NCBI GenBank assembly: GCA_964036155.1
Contig: OZ038422.1
Span: forward strand, 22,901,201 to 22,965,200
Length of the DNA: 64,000 nucleotides
Direction of reading: 5' to 3'
Source: Diploscapter coronatus
Lineage: Eukaryota; Nematoda; Chromadorea; Rhabditida; Rhabditidae
Program-made: the position numbers and the translations under genes
Notes under the pieces: generated by a model
Seen by the model: only the letters and a program-made list of their open reading frames with translations
What the model was told of the DNA's origin: nothing
Database searches by the model: none
Part shown: one piece after another, positions 35,256 through 48,700 of the stretch
How positions within the stretch are numbered: position 1 is the first letter of the stretch
Layout: each line of letters opens with the position of its first letter

Positions 35256-36651
35256 CTATCTGTGCTCCTGTTCGCCCTCCTTCAGTGGCTCGTTCTTGTA
35301 CGTCGCACCGAATAAAGTCACTCCAGCCACCATCGCTGTTACCTAGAATCGTTTTGATAAAGAAAATTTTATCTTTAGTCGGTTAGTTAAAATCAGCATC
35401 GAATAAAATTTAAAAATGTTCAAAAAAAGAACTTTTAGTCTGATTCTCAAACAAAACCAGCACTAAAGAAAATGCAAGTTTGCTTTTGATTGAAAATTTC
35501 CGAATTAAAAATATTCTGAAAATTCTAGCCTACCGTGAAGAACTGTGCCATAATACGGTACTGCATCATCTTCTGGGTGCCCATTTTGTCTCCGTAGAAG
35601 GAATTGCGGAGCATGCCGAGCAGAGCCGCCACTGTCAGACCCATTCCCGCGATCACAAACGGATTGCCTGAAATGTCGACATTATTCATAAATTTTGATG
35701 CCTCTATTGAATTTTATACAAAATGCATTCAGAATGATATCAAAATATGGGTGAAATATTGTCCGGAAAAAATTTACGATTCTCTTTCTATTCTTTTTCA
35801 AGTAACTTATCCTCGCCTTTTGGTGACTTTTAAAATCATCTCTGATACCTTCCAAAAATGTAGCTTCTCAAAGACAGAAATTTAAAAACTCACTTCTTGC
35901 ATTACTGAAAATTCCCGTGGGTGTAGATCCTCCAGTCTGTTTGTTCGAGTGATAGGCAATGTCCGAGGGAATTTGTGGGATTCCAGTGTAGTGGCCAGAC
36001 TTCATTCCAGGACCGACCTTCGTGCTTGGGTGCGCACTCGATGAACTCGACGGGGCCGTCTCAAATTATCAGATTATACTTTGAAAATAGAATATGTGAT
36101 TTTTCAATTTTCATTCCAACATAAACAAGTTAATAAATTTCAAAATAATAGACTCAAGCCGATAATATTCAAGAAGAATTTCTATATCAAAATTCGTGAA
36201 ATATTTTTAGTGTATTTATTCGTGATTTTGATTCTGAATCAAAACAACAATACTTTCTTATTTATTCGAAGGAGTACACGGCAACTCCTCGCTAACAGTA
36301 CTCATTTCCTGTACATTCTGACCTCTTTGCTTTTCACCATAGTACAAGGCGAGAACGAGCAAGAATAAAAATGAAGGAGTTAAGAAGAAAATAAGGAAGA
36401 TCGACACGCTATCGCGACAGTGAATATGCCGCATTTTGCCTTCCCTGTTTGTGTGCATCTTGTAAACGCAATAGTTGGGGGTGCGAAGCGGCAGAAGCGA
36501 TGATGCGAGATGCAAACGTCTCTGCGCTTCTGCACTTTCAACATTACACTTCAATTATCTCACTATTAGCGAGGAATTGCCGTGAGTAACTCACCGATGA
36601 AGCATCGTGGACCCCTGCTGCTGTCATGAACGCTCTCCGGAAGAAGCCCAT
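35256..36651 (-). CDS. HIG1-domain protein, HIGD2-like respiratory supercomplex factor
   Basis: Four exons: about 36595-36651, 35890-36060, 35534-35668 and 35256-35341. The start is MGFFRRAFMTAAGVHDASS. A Ser-rich, poorly ordered segment follows (SSSSSAHPSTKVGPGMKSGH). The HIG1 domain has two hydrophobic hairpin helices, NPFVIAGMGLTVAALLGML and TVTAMVAGVTLFGATY. They are joined by the loop FYGDKMGTQKMMQYRIMAQF, in which MMQYRIMAQ matches the conserved MMRTRIAAQ of HIGD2A and the Q-rich motif of yeast Rcf1. The C-terminus is EPLKEGEQEHR. The family sits in the inner mitochondrial membrane and promotes assembly and activity of cytochrome c oxidase and supercomplexes. The N-terminal extension before the domain is longer than in vertebrates. 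Confidence 0.87.
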
Positions 36652-38306
36652 TTCACTTGGATTTTGAAATAGCTCGATTTTCTGCAAAACAGGCAATCGA
36701 TTCTTGCAGTGCACGATCAAAATAACGTGAATGAACTGGCAAAATACTCGATGGGGAGACTTGAAAAACAACGCGAAAAGAAAGAAAAAATCGCGAAATA
36801 TAGTTGAAGGCTACGTGATCTGTGTTAAAAGGATGGAATAGTAGAGTTACAAATTCAAAATAAAAAATAATCGAAAGAAAATGTAAAAAGTGGGAACATT
36901 TCGAAAATCGATAGATGTTCAATAGTGGACAAACGAGAAATTAGAACTGGCACCAAAGTTCAAATAGACCAAATGCTCAAAATGTCAAAAACCTCGAAGA
37001 TTTAGAAGTTCTAGCAGATTTTAGGCTTACAAATGTCTAAGAGGGGATATTTATACGACCTCGTGGATGAAGCAGGGAATTGCATCATTGAAAAAATGCG
37101 GTTCACTAAAAAAGAACAAAATCATGCTGCTTTTCGGGCGGCACGTCCAATGCAAAACACAGAGAACGAGTGAAGTGGGAGAGAAAGGGGGAGATGAGGA
37201 GGGAGAAAGATGCAGAGTGGTAGAGAGAAAGAGAAGAAAAAGAGAAATGATGACATTTACACTCCACAGAAGAGTGAACCTAAAGACAGAAAATGAGCGT
37301 TCATTGCTCGAACTATATTGCAAATGATTGAATATTCATTAGGTAAGAGTTGTAGATCAAATTAGAGAAGAAGAATAAGAAGGAGAATTCTTAAGAAGAA
37401 TGTTTTAGATGCAGGATTTCTGAAAATGAGATATTTTTGTTTTTAAGGAGATAAAAATGAAATGAATAAAAAATAAAATAGAAGAAAAGATAAAAGTGAT
37501 GATGAAATCTGCGCATGCTGATCAATGATTTTCAGAGATTCTCATTTTCGGACACTTGTTCTATTTTCGTTTCATCTTTCTCGCTATCATTCTCATATCA
37601 TACCTATTTCTGTTCTTTCCTTACCTTTTCCCTTGTCTTTCGTACTTTGACCCGCATTTCTTATCGCCAATCACAATGTGATTCTCTTTGCTATCCAATT
37701 TCCATTCGCATTCCATTTTTGCATGTTTCCATGCTTCACTTCAATTGCGTCCGCTTGACGCCAGTTCAGTCTATTTGATTTTGACTCCAATGTTGCCTTA
37801 GATTAATTGAAATCAGAGCTTTTCGGAAGTTTATCTATAGTTTCTTTGAAGATCTTTAGTCACATAGCAATTTAATTTGTTGCGACAAATATAAAACCTC
37901 GACTGAACCAAGATCCTTTCTATCTAATCTTTAATTATCATTCTCTAGTTTTTCGATTTTTAATTTCATTTTAGATGCTCCCCTAAGTATTTCCTTTTGT
38001 CAAAATTGATTTGCAAAATTTGACACCTTCTTGAACCTCTAAATCCTTCAGTTTATATTAGGCTGTGTAGGTAGAAATAAGTCTGGCAAAACTTTTAATT
38101 CGTGGAGTAAACTGTCAACGATATTCCTCTATTGAGTTGTCTAGCGTGACCGAAGTTAGATGAATTATATGTGTTATTCCGTATTTCTTCAGAACTTCAT
38201 ACATGCATAAAATTTATCTTTGGTACACTTTGAATTCGTAAACTTACTTTGATTTTTAAAATAAATATTTTCCTCTAAAACAATGTTTTAGGTTATTTAC
38301 TTTCCT
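36652..38306. other. 1.65-kb intergenic region
   Basis: Between the divergent HIGD2-like and dioxygenase genes. The plus strand is purine-rich at 37150-37500 and pyrimidine-rich at 37540-37780. Open frames of up to about 90 codons in these tracts have biased composition and no splice-linked neighbours. A TTTTAG acceptor at about 38291 precedes the dioxygenase ATG. Confidence 0.45.
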
Positions 38307-41098
38307 ATGTTGCCGTCACGATTCTTCCGGAGGTTTATTTCCGAGCAACGTCGATTTAAATCGACTATTCTGGACTGGCAACTAAAATCCATCGTCAACA
38401 CTAATGATACTCTCGAATTGACGGTCAAGGATGGTGAGAATTCTCGTCTTATCGTCGTATTTTACAATTCGAATTGCTAAAGATCAACATTCGGCCATTT
38501 TTAGAGATGGAAATTGATAAAATTCCCATCTTCAAAAGTTTTTACTCTTGCTGGTTGATAAGATAGGCACCAATGTAGAAACTACGAGGCATTCAAAATT
38601 CGCTAAAGATAGACATTAACTTTTCATTCGATTTTTTCCACATAGCAATGTGATCACGCTTCCAGAAAAATCATCATCTTCTCGTAGCTTATTGATTCCA
38701 TTCGCGTGGTTGCGCGATCACTGCAATACGCACAACTATCACGCGGCCACGAATCAGAGGAAGAACAGCATGCTGAATATTTCTACCGAAGCACAAATTG
38801 GTAAAATTCGAACAATTACGACTTCGCCAAAAATTTCTCCTGAACACCGTCCAAATTTTCCAAATAGCCCATCTTCGAATTGACTGAACTTTCCAATATG
38901 TCGTATAAAAACGAGTAACCATAAAATAATTGAAAATCGAATTTTATATCTTTATCGGAAATAATCATTATTTTATGACACCATAAAAATATGATGTAGA
39001 TCATTCTTCGTGATAAGAGATAAAATTATGCTCATTGAATCAGCGATTGGAACTGGACTTTGGATTTCAGAAAATGCTTCGACTTCCTCTCCGCAAGATG
39101 ATGTTCTATCAATTCGCTGGAGAGATGGAAAAATTTCCAAATTTTCAATCGACGATATTTTATCGAATTCTTTAAATCAAGATGCACAATCTTCAATTGG
39201 TCGAAGGAACAGTTTGGTTGAATCTTGGGATAATTCAACCTTGAGGGAGATACCTCAAATGCGACAGTAAGATTTTTTTCATGCTTTTTGAGAAATATAA
39301 AAGGTTGAAGGTCAAGCGTATCTCTGAATGCATTCTGCCTGAATTTTCTCCGGTATGGATTAGTTATCGTTAATGAAGTAGAAGCTACTGCTCAGGTACG
39401 AATTTTCTCTCATAATTTATTGAAATATTGGGCTGGTCCACAAGTTCGTAGCGCACCTAATAACTTCTTCGCATTTAACGATTCTAAATTGGATTTTTTG
39501 TATTAATACTTCTAACGTATGGACTTTCACATGATATATCTCAAAACTCCGTGGTTTCATTGAGTATGCGTAAAGCGATATGGTTTTACATAATGATCCC
39601 TTCTCCTTAAATGAAAGTCGAAAATTTTAAAGGCGATCGAACAATGTTACATCTGGTATCAATCGGCTCGTCATTGAACTCTAAACAACCATGCAAAAGA
39701 TTTTACTTCTTACGATTCTGCAATCGATTTCCAAATTTTATATTATCGCAGAGCACTTATGCAATGCTTCAATATGATATAGCATTTGACAGGAGACTTT
39801 TTTAATGTAAAAAGAAATTAACCCCTTATTACGATCCCCAAAAGTAAGATTCGTTTTGCATGGCGTTTACGCGTAATATGTGAAAGGACGGGGTTGAAAA
39901 GTATATATTTTAAAAGTTAATAAGAATGACAAAAACCCCATTTGGATTCGCTATATACAAAGAAAGTTAGTCGGCCCGCTACGAACTTATGAGCCAACCC
40001 TCAATAGATCCAATTTTTAGAAAACCGAAGAACTCTGCAAGAGCATCCTGGCCATTCAAGACACTTTCTTCGGTGAATTCTGGGTGTTCAGCAATGAATC
40101 GAAGGATAATGAAGTCAGGCTTTGGAAAACTTTAATCCTTGTCAAAGGTTATGTATTTTAGGAGGAGGAATATCACGAAGACACTGCATATGGAAATGAA
40201 GAGATTGGCCCTCATGTGGATGGAACTTATTTCCAGAACGGATTAGGAATTCAGGTACTTATTCCAGATAGTTCTAATAGAAATTCGTATCTCTAGGTAT
40301 TCCATTGCTTGCATCCTGCGAATAGAGGTGGTGAAACTGTACTGATCGATGGCTATAAAGGTGCTGAGATTTTGAAAGAACAATATCCGGATGATTACGA
40401 CATTCTTACCAAATATAAGGTACTGTAAACTAAAAAAAGTTTCACAATAAAGTAATCTGGATTTAAAAAAAAAAATTTCACCATTATTCAAATCGTTTAG
40501 AAAGTAAATATCTCATTCGAATTTTTTCTCATCCATATTGCATTTTTCAAGTTGTGAAGTCGTTGAAGTTCCAAATTGTCAAGTCGCATAATCTCCTCTT
40601 TTTAGATAGACCACCAATACATCGAGAATGGAGGCAATGTGCAATTGCACGCCGTGAGTTCAGGAAACCCGGTTATTCAATTAGATCAACATGGAAATAT
40701 TGCCCAGATACGGTATTTTCAAGCTAATCTTCATTCATGAAAAGAAACTTAGATACAACCCCTACGACAGAGCACCGATGAAAGTATTGAGTGGTAGCGA
40801 AGAATCGGCTAAGGATACGATTCTGTTCTACCGAGCCTATGAACGCTTTGCCCAGATTCTATCTGAGCCAAGAATGGCGATAAACATTCAACTCCAGCCA
40901 GGACAAGTCATATTCATAGATAATACGAGGGTTCTTCATTCGAGAACGTCGTTCAGCGTAACCACTTTGCTTGAAAATGATATGCCGAATTATTTAATTT
41001 AGGGATATCGGCAAATGTGCGGCTGCTACATGTCGCGAGATGATCTATTGGCCAAAGCTCGACCATTTTTAGACGAAGATATTCGAAGATTCGTTTGA
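38307..41098 (+). CDS. Trimethyllysine dioxygenase (TMLHE), carnitine biosynthesis
   Basis: About nine exons. The start MLPSRFFRRFISEQRRFKS is Arg/Ser-rich, like a mitochondrial presequence. FAWLRDHCNTHNYHAATNQR matches the N-terminal zinc-binding domain of the TMLHE/BBOX family. The Fe(II)/2-oxoglutarate core has HVDGTYFQN (H-x-D metal ligands), FHCLHPANRGGETVLIDGY and the distal histidine in DNTRVLHSRTSF. The end, GYRQMCGCYMSRDDLLAKAR, matches human TMLHE (GYRQLCGCYLTRDDVLNTAR) rather than gamma-butyrobetaine hydroxylase. The enzyme hydroxylates N6-trimethyllysine using 2-oxoglutarate and O2, the first step of carnitine synthesis. The joint at 39267/39326 (PQMRQ-SSVSLNAF) is less certain. 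A mariner-like element lies in the large intron (about 39397-40020). Confidence 0.88.
39428..40004. mobile_element. Non-autonomous mariner-like element, 577 bp, in intron
   Basis: The left end GGGCTGGTCCACAAGTTCG-TAGCG (from 39430) and the inverted right end GGGTTGGCTCATAAGTTCG-TAGCG (39978-40000 region) are imperfect terminal inverted repeats. Both outer edges are followed by TA (39426-39427 and 40005-40006), the mariner/Tc1 target. The repeat sequence resembles mariner ends as I recall them. The interior has no visible transposase motif. Confidence 0.65.
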
Positions 41099-42744
41099 GC
41101 TATGATAAATTCTGTTGGTTTCACTCTTTAGAGTTCAAATATTTTATTTGTGAAAATGAAAGTAAAACACAATCGCTTCTGCAAATGCAACGAATCACAG
41201 GGAACGGAGACAATTATGTCATTTTGTGGTTGTATGAATTTACAGTTTGAAATTTTCGATAAAAGGAATGATGATAATTAAAAAGAACTGAAGAGTTTGC
41301 ATGAAGATGAGCTGAAACTCGGGAAATTAAAAGGGGAAAATCACCGGAAGGGAATTGTCAAGTTCCGAATATTATTGCGTATTGCACAGAGCAGAGAAGT
41401 TGTGGAAGTCGTGTCACAAAGTCACAAATATACCGCGTGCATCAGGTATTCTCGGCACCCTTGTCGTGCCCACTAGCTTCTTATTTTCTATTCAAATCAA
41501 ATTCAGCCTTTGATATATGATAGCATAGGGTTCCTCAATGGTATTGCGCCGAAAATTTGGAGTAATTAGAGCTCATTTTTAGTCTAATTACCTAATTTTC
41601 TCCAGGCACTCAATTTTGACATTTTCGGGTCTCAAAATGAGTCAGACAGGTCCATTGTTTAGTTCTTTTCATCATTCTATTATATTTTCGTGAAAAATCG
41701 TTTGGTGTAACTTTTACCTGATTTGGACTTGTCATAAATTTGCTGCAAATTAAATTGCATCCGTTGTGAAAATTGGCTTACATTAAATTCACATAAAATC
41801 GTCTCCACAGGCTTCCAGAGTGAACATTTTTGGGTACTGCTTTCACAAAGGTTGCTTAAAATTAGGAGATCTATCGAACGGTACCATTTTTAACTCTGTT
41901 CGACCACTTTTGATATTATTCTAATTTTGCTCAGAAATGGGTTTCTAGAAGCAATTGGGCAATTAAACCTAAAAATTAACAGTAATTGCTTCAAATTTCG
42001 ACGCAAGACAAGTGAAGAGTCCTATGCTATCACATATCGAGCACAGAATTTGATTTGGATAGAAAATAAGGAGCTGGTGGGGCTCGACAACGTGCGAAAA
42101 TACTTGATACACCCTGTACAAACTGAGCTTCTTGCATTGTTTGCAATCAAAACCCGCTTAGTAGAGTTGCTCTACTCTCAAAATAATATATTTTCTAGAA
42201 GAATAGAATACCGTATTCTGAGGGAGAAAAAGAAAATCGTAAACATGAACGATAGTATTGAAGGTGAATACGATATTTTGTTAGGGCATTTTGAAAACTT
42301 GTGAAATGGTAACATCGTTATTCAAGCCTGTTCAGAAGGATCTCACGAGTTTTCAATTTGTCCCTCGAGTAGTAAATCTGCCATCTAAATATCATAGAAA
42401 AAATCTACACATCGATAAAATTATAAGACTACACTAGAGCTATACAAAATGAGAAAATATAACTAAAAACGATGAAGACACTCGCTGAATATTTTGATAT
42501 GACACAGATAAGAGGCACGAAATATCGGGTAGGGAAAAATTCGAGAAAAAATGATGACCATCCAAATATTGGGAAAGGAAATCCGACTAGACCCGTTTGG
42601 AGGGGGTAGATGACAATAAATTTTGGCATGTGATTTTTGCCGAAATTTCTCATTGAACACTTGAACTTCTTTGTAAAATTGCACTAACTTCCAAAGAAAG
42701 ATAAGTTCGAGCTTTCAAGATTTCAGTAATCCGTTGATTGATGT
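41099..42744. other. 1.65-kb intergenic region
   Basis: Between the dioxygenase stop (plus) and the phosphatase stop (minus). A stop-free frame of 126 codons at 41927-42304 has no in-frame ATG near its start and no recognisable similarity, so I do not call it a gene. Otherwise nothing is seen. Confidence 0.4.
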
Positions 42745-45700
42745 TCAAAATGGGGCAGGAGGAGGTGACGATGGAGCAGCAGCGTTCAATTGTGCATTAT
42801 TTGTGGTGGAGTGCAAAACTTGCTGCTGCGTGACTCTGTCCCTAGACTTTTTGCGGAAGGACAGCTTTTGTCGGAAGGAGCCTGCCCTCTCGCGGAGTGA
42901 CTGTCGATTCGAGCCGGGTTTGTTCAGCTGCTGATCAGTGCTCTCGTCATCCTTGTCGTATTTACGATATTCGGGATTCGACAGGTACCAATGCAACATC
43001 ACATCGTACAGATATTTGTACTCGTCCTAAACATCGAAGATGAGCATAAAATATTTTAAATCAGGGATAGGATACAATTGGACTTTGAAAGGTCTGCATC
43101 AGAATCAAAACGAAATCTACTCGAAAATGATGAATCAGTACTTGCCATTTCATTTTTAGCATTCTTCGAATTTGTTCAGTATCAATAATTTACAATTGAA
43201 CATAAGCTGACCTTCATATCGATTAATTGCGGTCGATTTATCCGCATAAGTTTGACGCAGTGAAAGACGGAAATCTCCTGGTCGAGATCCATTTGATCAA
43301 TGCAGATATTGGCGCCGATATAAATGCCAACGCGGGAAACTCCATTACTAAATTTGTTATCTCTGAAGAGTTTTGCTTAATTCCGCTCGTACTGTGACAT
43401 GACGATAGTTGGCTTAGTCTCAGGCCTGTCAGGAGCCCGTTTTCGCCAAGATCGAGCCATTTTGATGACGTCAATTAAGCCCGTCGTAGATAAGGGAACC
43501 TTGTTCTCTATGGGCCACATTCGAACCTAACGTTGAAAATATAATGAATCATTACAGTAGCAGAACATTTCGGAACCGGAACTCCGAACACCCGTTTCAT
43601 AAGAGCAGATGTAAAAAAAAATTACAAAACTCCAAATATGAAAGAACTCTGCTATCAGGAAGTTCGTATTCTTACTATTAGTTTCATTAGCCTTTGAAGA
43701 AATGTCATAAATTTTATCAAGGTAGCTATTTCATGTAGGATATAATCTAACAATAAGTACCTGAATGATGCAACATATCCTGACTTCAGCATCGATCTGC
43801 TGGCTATTCGCGCCAGTTTGCATGATGTCAGAGATCATGAATGTCTGAAATCGACATTGTCATCGACTTTTCACGAGATTGGAGAGAGGGATGACAAGTT
43901 AGTCTCTACTTTATCGTTGTTTTGCAAACAACATGTAACACTGAGTTTTATGTCGAAGTTGGTCCAGTTGAAATTGGAGTGAAGATCATCGCGTATATTT
44001 TATACATCCATGCATTTCTATTTTTAGAATTTTGGTGATAGGAATAAACACCTTACAGAATCGAATATCACCAAAATCCTTTTTCGAATAAATTAGTTAA
44101 GCAGCGATCTAGAATTAGATATTCGTGATGTAATGATCTGAGAAGCGAAGCATTATGATTGAGAGATGTGGTGTTATTTACAGATTGGATAGGGAGACGG
44201 GACAAAACAACGAAATAACGACCGACCAATTTTTGAATTTGCCGAGTTGTCTCGTTCTGCATGTCGGCTTTCGAGCGACGAATGTTCAGAAGACGCTTGA
44301 TGTCGGCAGCGCCTTTCTGAAATCCACATACAACATTTATTTCACAATACACGAGATACGACACCTTTGCACTTTTTACCATCACTAGCTGATAGTGAAC
44401 TGATGATAAGCACATTTGCTAGATTTGACATTGACAAAAGACAAACACACGATAGACAGTGGGACAAAGATACGGGGTGCCAAATTGGGGCGAAATTTGC
44501 AGATAGCGACCCCACCAGGTCTCACTCGATCGCGTTACGTTATGGCTCTATGTGTCAAAATAAAATTTAACCTATTGCTAGTTTTGATTAAACCGCTCGA
44601 GAGTGGGGGAGGAGTTTAGGAAAATTGAAATTTCGTCAGAATTAAATATCTTTTACCACTTCTCTCAAAAACGACCCCCATTCCGTGCGCAACCAAAACG
44701 ACTAAAATAGCGGCCACAGCAGAAAATAAATCATTTTTATGAGCAAAGTTAGCCAAAATGAGAAAGTTTTCGTCGTCGAGAATTACGAAGATTTGCACGA
44801 GTTAGCGGTGTTGCGATAGGGAATGGGGGTGAGATTACGACGAGAAAAGAGATGATTATTCGCACATAAGATTGAAATTATAACCATTCTGCGCAAATCT
44901 GGTTAAATTTATAATTTCATAATTATTACTATGCGATGTTTATGAATTAGATTTGTAAAAAAAACTAAAAATAAAAATATCACGTTTAAATTCATTAAAA
45001 AAACTCAGAAGAATCCAGATTTGTGCAAAATATTTCTTCTCACTAACCATAACTCATAATGAAATGAAAGTTTATCTACCGTTCGGTTGGGGTGTTTAAA
45101 ACTAAACCTAAGTGGATGTGACTACAGAGAGAGTTACCGTCATCTGTCATGTTTACTCACTAGTTTTGATGTATTTCTGCCGTTTGTAATTTTCGTAGAT
45201 GATAGTGGGACACTGGTGGGCTAAAATGAGGCAAGAAATTTTCAGATGAAGTTCATCAAAATGAAGAAGAACGAATTCAAGAGAGAGAGAGAGAGAAAGT
45301 GAGAGGAACGATTTAAGAAGATAGCCCTAACAGAGGTGAAACATCGAAATGGAACGGGCAAAGGGAAGGGGTCAGAGGTGCAGCTCGTGAAAAACTCGCT
45401 ACTCACAAATACACTATCTCTAAACGTATCACAACACATTCATTCATATCGTGATTCGCAAAACGTGGAAATGTGCGTTCAAACACATGAGGATTTGAAC
45501 GAAATCTCAAGCACGACTGTAGCTTTTAGTTGAAACCCGAAATTTCTACACTAGTTGATAGCAAATTAGTCGAAATATATCCACGTTTTGAAAACCACTG
45601 ATAGGAAATTGATGTTGTAATATTTGAGATCGAGACTCATGAGACTGCAAGATTCACAGCTGAACGTTTTGCTGGACGATGGAAGGGGGATTGGGTTGGG

Positions 45701-48700
45701 GGTGATTGTGGGTTGAATGTTCAGGGCTGATATTGTTGCACCTCGTTGAATCGACCGTCGTCGAAAACGATGCCGCACGACTGTGTTCTGGGCAGCGACG
45801 AGCCGGGCACCAGGAATCGATTGCCCGAGGTGCCTCCCGTACCGTCCTCGCTCATGATGCTCGCGTCCATCGGCACGTGCGAGAGTTCGCGGAACCTGCC
45901 CCGATACATGGGCTTGAAGCGAAACGACTGGCCAGGCATGACCATCGGTCGGTTGACTTGGTAGGCCGGATGGCCCTCCAGAGTGGGAACTTTCGGAGGC
46001 CCTTTGTTGCCTTTCGTTGGTGGATCAACCTATTTTCATGAGCAATGAGAAGAGAGGACAAGAGAAATGGATAGATGGATAAATGGATAAATGGATAAAT
46101 GAAGATGATGGAATGAAGTGATGAATGCTGTGCTTGAAATGAAGAGACATTGAAAGCACAAGGCAGAAGCTGGTGCAATTCTAAGAATTTTTTTTTAAGA
46201 AATGAAGCCTTGACCCACCCGTTTCATGACTTTGACCATATGTGACGTCATAGCAGGATATTGGTGGTAATTGAGCACTTCCACTATGAAGGGACCATAG
46301 TTGGCTTTGCCCTTATTGTGGATGAAGGTTGGGTAATGCTGAAATAGTAGTTTTTCATGTAAAATAATTCATTTTTGGATTTTGAAGAGAGCTGTTCGAA
46401 ATTCTGATCCCGGATTCCAGCGTCTCACCGTCTGCGCTCTTTCCTCGGAATTCTGGGCGAGGCAAGCAGAAAAGCGTAGAAAGAGAAAGTGAGATTCAGG
46501 AGAAAAGTGGGAAAAGGAAGAGATATCGGAATTCCGCACATCCCTGATTTGGAAGAAGATTTTCTGAGGAATTATTTAAATAATATTCCAAAGATGAGTG
46601 AAAATCGACTTTAAAAATGTGATACTGACATACTCTCCATTATAAATTAAATGAATATTGCGAATGAGAGATCCCCTCTCTTTTTCACGGGCCCTCACTA
46701 CGTCCCTCGCTTTTTTCTATCCAGAAGTACCAAAAATAGCGTCACTTTCTTTTTCTCGTTAGGCCAATGGTCGAGGGTAGGCGCGAGAGCGCAGACAGTG
46801 ACAGAATATGTTCGTGGAAAAGAGCGGGTCTCTTGCTGACGGTAATCATTTCGGCTATAGGAGAAAGAGAGAGAGTATACCAACATTCTGAATAATAAAT
46901 GATTCACCCTAGGATTTCCCTGATTACTCAAATTGACGACTGTATGACAGGAGTGATCGTAGATTAGAGTCCAAAATGAATCTATCGTGCTGGCTTTCGG
47001 CCACTCTGTCACGATAAATTCAGCTTTCCGAGTGAAACCATCCACCTGAACCCTCGTTTTAGGTAAACCATTATCCACTATTCATACTTCAACCGCGTTA
47101 ATGTAGGTATAATCTTTGCTCTCTCCGTGTAATGTTTGAAGGTATGGTCGGGCATGATCGGCTAAATTATAAAATATTACTGAAAGTTTCGGATTATCAC
47201 TTTGTAGGTTAGTATTTTTAGATTGGATGAATGAAAGAAACAAAAACATCATCTTTGATATTATGTTCAGGAGTAGTACTTTTATAAATTTTCATCAGAG
47301 TAAAGAGTAAATGAAATATTTACGTGGTACAACCATGACGTCGCGATTTTTGCCTCGATTTTCAAGTCGATGTCCGCCTGCACAGTCACCTATTCGCAAA
47401 TGATGAGTTAATTGCATCAGAAGCTGAAATATTATCGATTTTAAAATTGACCTAATTAGCATCTAAATCTCATCACTTATTTTAATAAATGAACGCTTAT
47501 GAAAAGCACATGGCAAACATTTGATTTTTCCGAAAACAATTTAGATTTAGAATCGCTTTGTTGCGATAGAACAGTATAAATTCTCGATGGTCTCGGGTAG
47601 ACTGAATAACATCATCATTCATATTCAAATGAATATGCAAATGCAAAGGTAGCTAATATATTTACCTAATTTCCAGTCAACCGACTCTTCTCAGCCCTTA
47701 ACCCGATTCCACTCCGAAACATGTCTATTTACGGTTTCTACAACGCACTTCTTAACCTTCCCCTTTCCAATATTCCTAGTTCATTCATTCATTTCATTCG
47801 ATAAAAATGATCTTGTGTTTCAGCATTTTAGATTGTATTTTAAATATACGATTTATTTTTGAAAATTATATTCGAGTTTTTTATTCATGCTTTAGATCGT
47901 CAAAAATTATCATGCCTATAATAATACAAATTCTAATAAAATTCCAAAAATGCAATACGCATTATTTTATAGTGAATGAAAGTGAAATCCTTTCGCACGC
48001 GCGCGCGCGTGGTGTGATAGCCATTTCAGCTAATCGAATAATCAGCAGCCTTCCTCCCTTCGACTTCCCGACATTTTAAACGTAAATCCGCTTGGACAAT
48101 TCATTCGACCACGGAAAAGTTCCTGCGAGGAGAGAAGCGTTCAAATAAAGTCTACAAATCCATCGAATCCCGCAAATGGATTTCCAGACGTCCAAAATGC
48201 ACTCCCAGACTCACTTACTTCGTTCCACTTTTTGATTTCAAATCCCCCAAAATCCCGTCAAAATTGAGGATTAAACTTTCTACTATCTGACTTTTACTTG
48301 CAGAAATAGTTGCGTCATTTTACATTTTTGTATATTTGTAGAGAACCTTGCATTTGTTAGAGTTGATCAAACGAAATATTTTTAAAAAGTAAGCTGGTCT
48401 TCACCCTTTTCTAATCCTATTTCTATTAGGGGAAAATTCATACTGCCTCTCCACATCTTCACTTCTTCTTCTTCTTCTTTGGCATTATCCCGGTAAGGGG
48501 TCTGCGCGTTGGGATTTCCTCCTCCAGACTTCACGATTTTGTGCAAGACTTGGCCGCAGTCCGACGGCCTCCATGTCCCTACTGAGCGTGTCGGAGTATC
48601 TCAGCTTCGGTCTTCCCCTTGGTCTGCTTCCCGGCACTTGAACAGTCTCTGGTGAGCGGCATATTGCTTCTCTGTCAGCACGGAGGACGTGGCCGTACCA

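Noticed and set aside
41927..42304. 126-codon stop-free frame on the plus strand
   Set aside because: It opens without an in-frame ATG, the acceptor-like CAG at its start leads into a different frame, and the sequence resembles no family I know.
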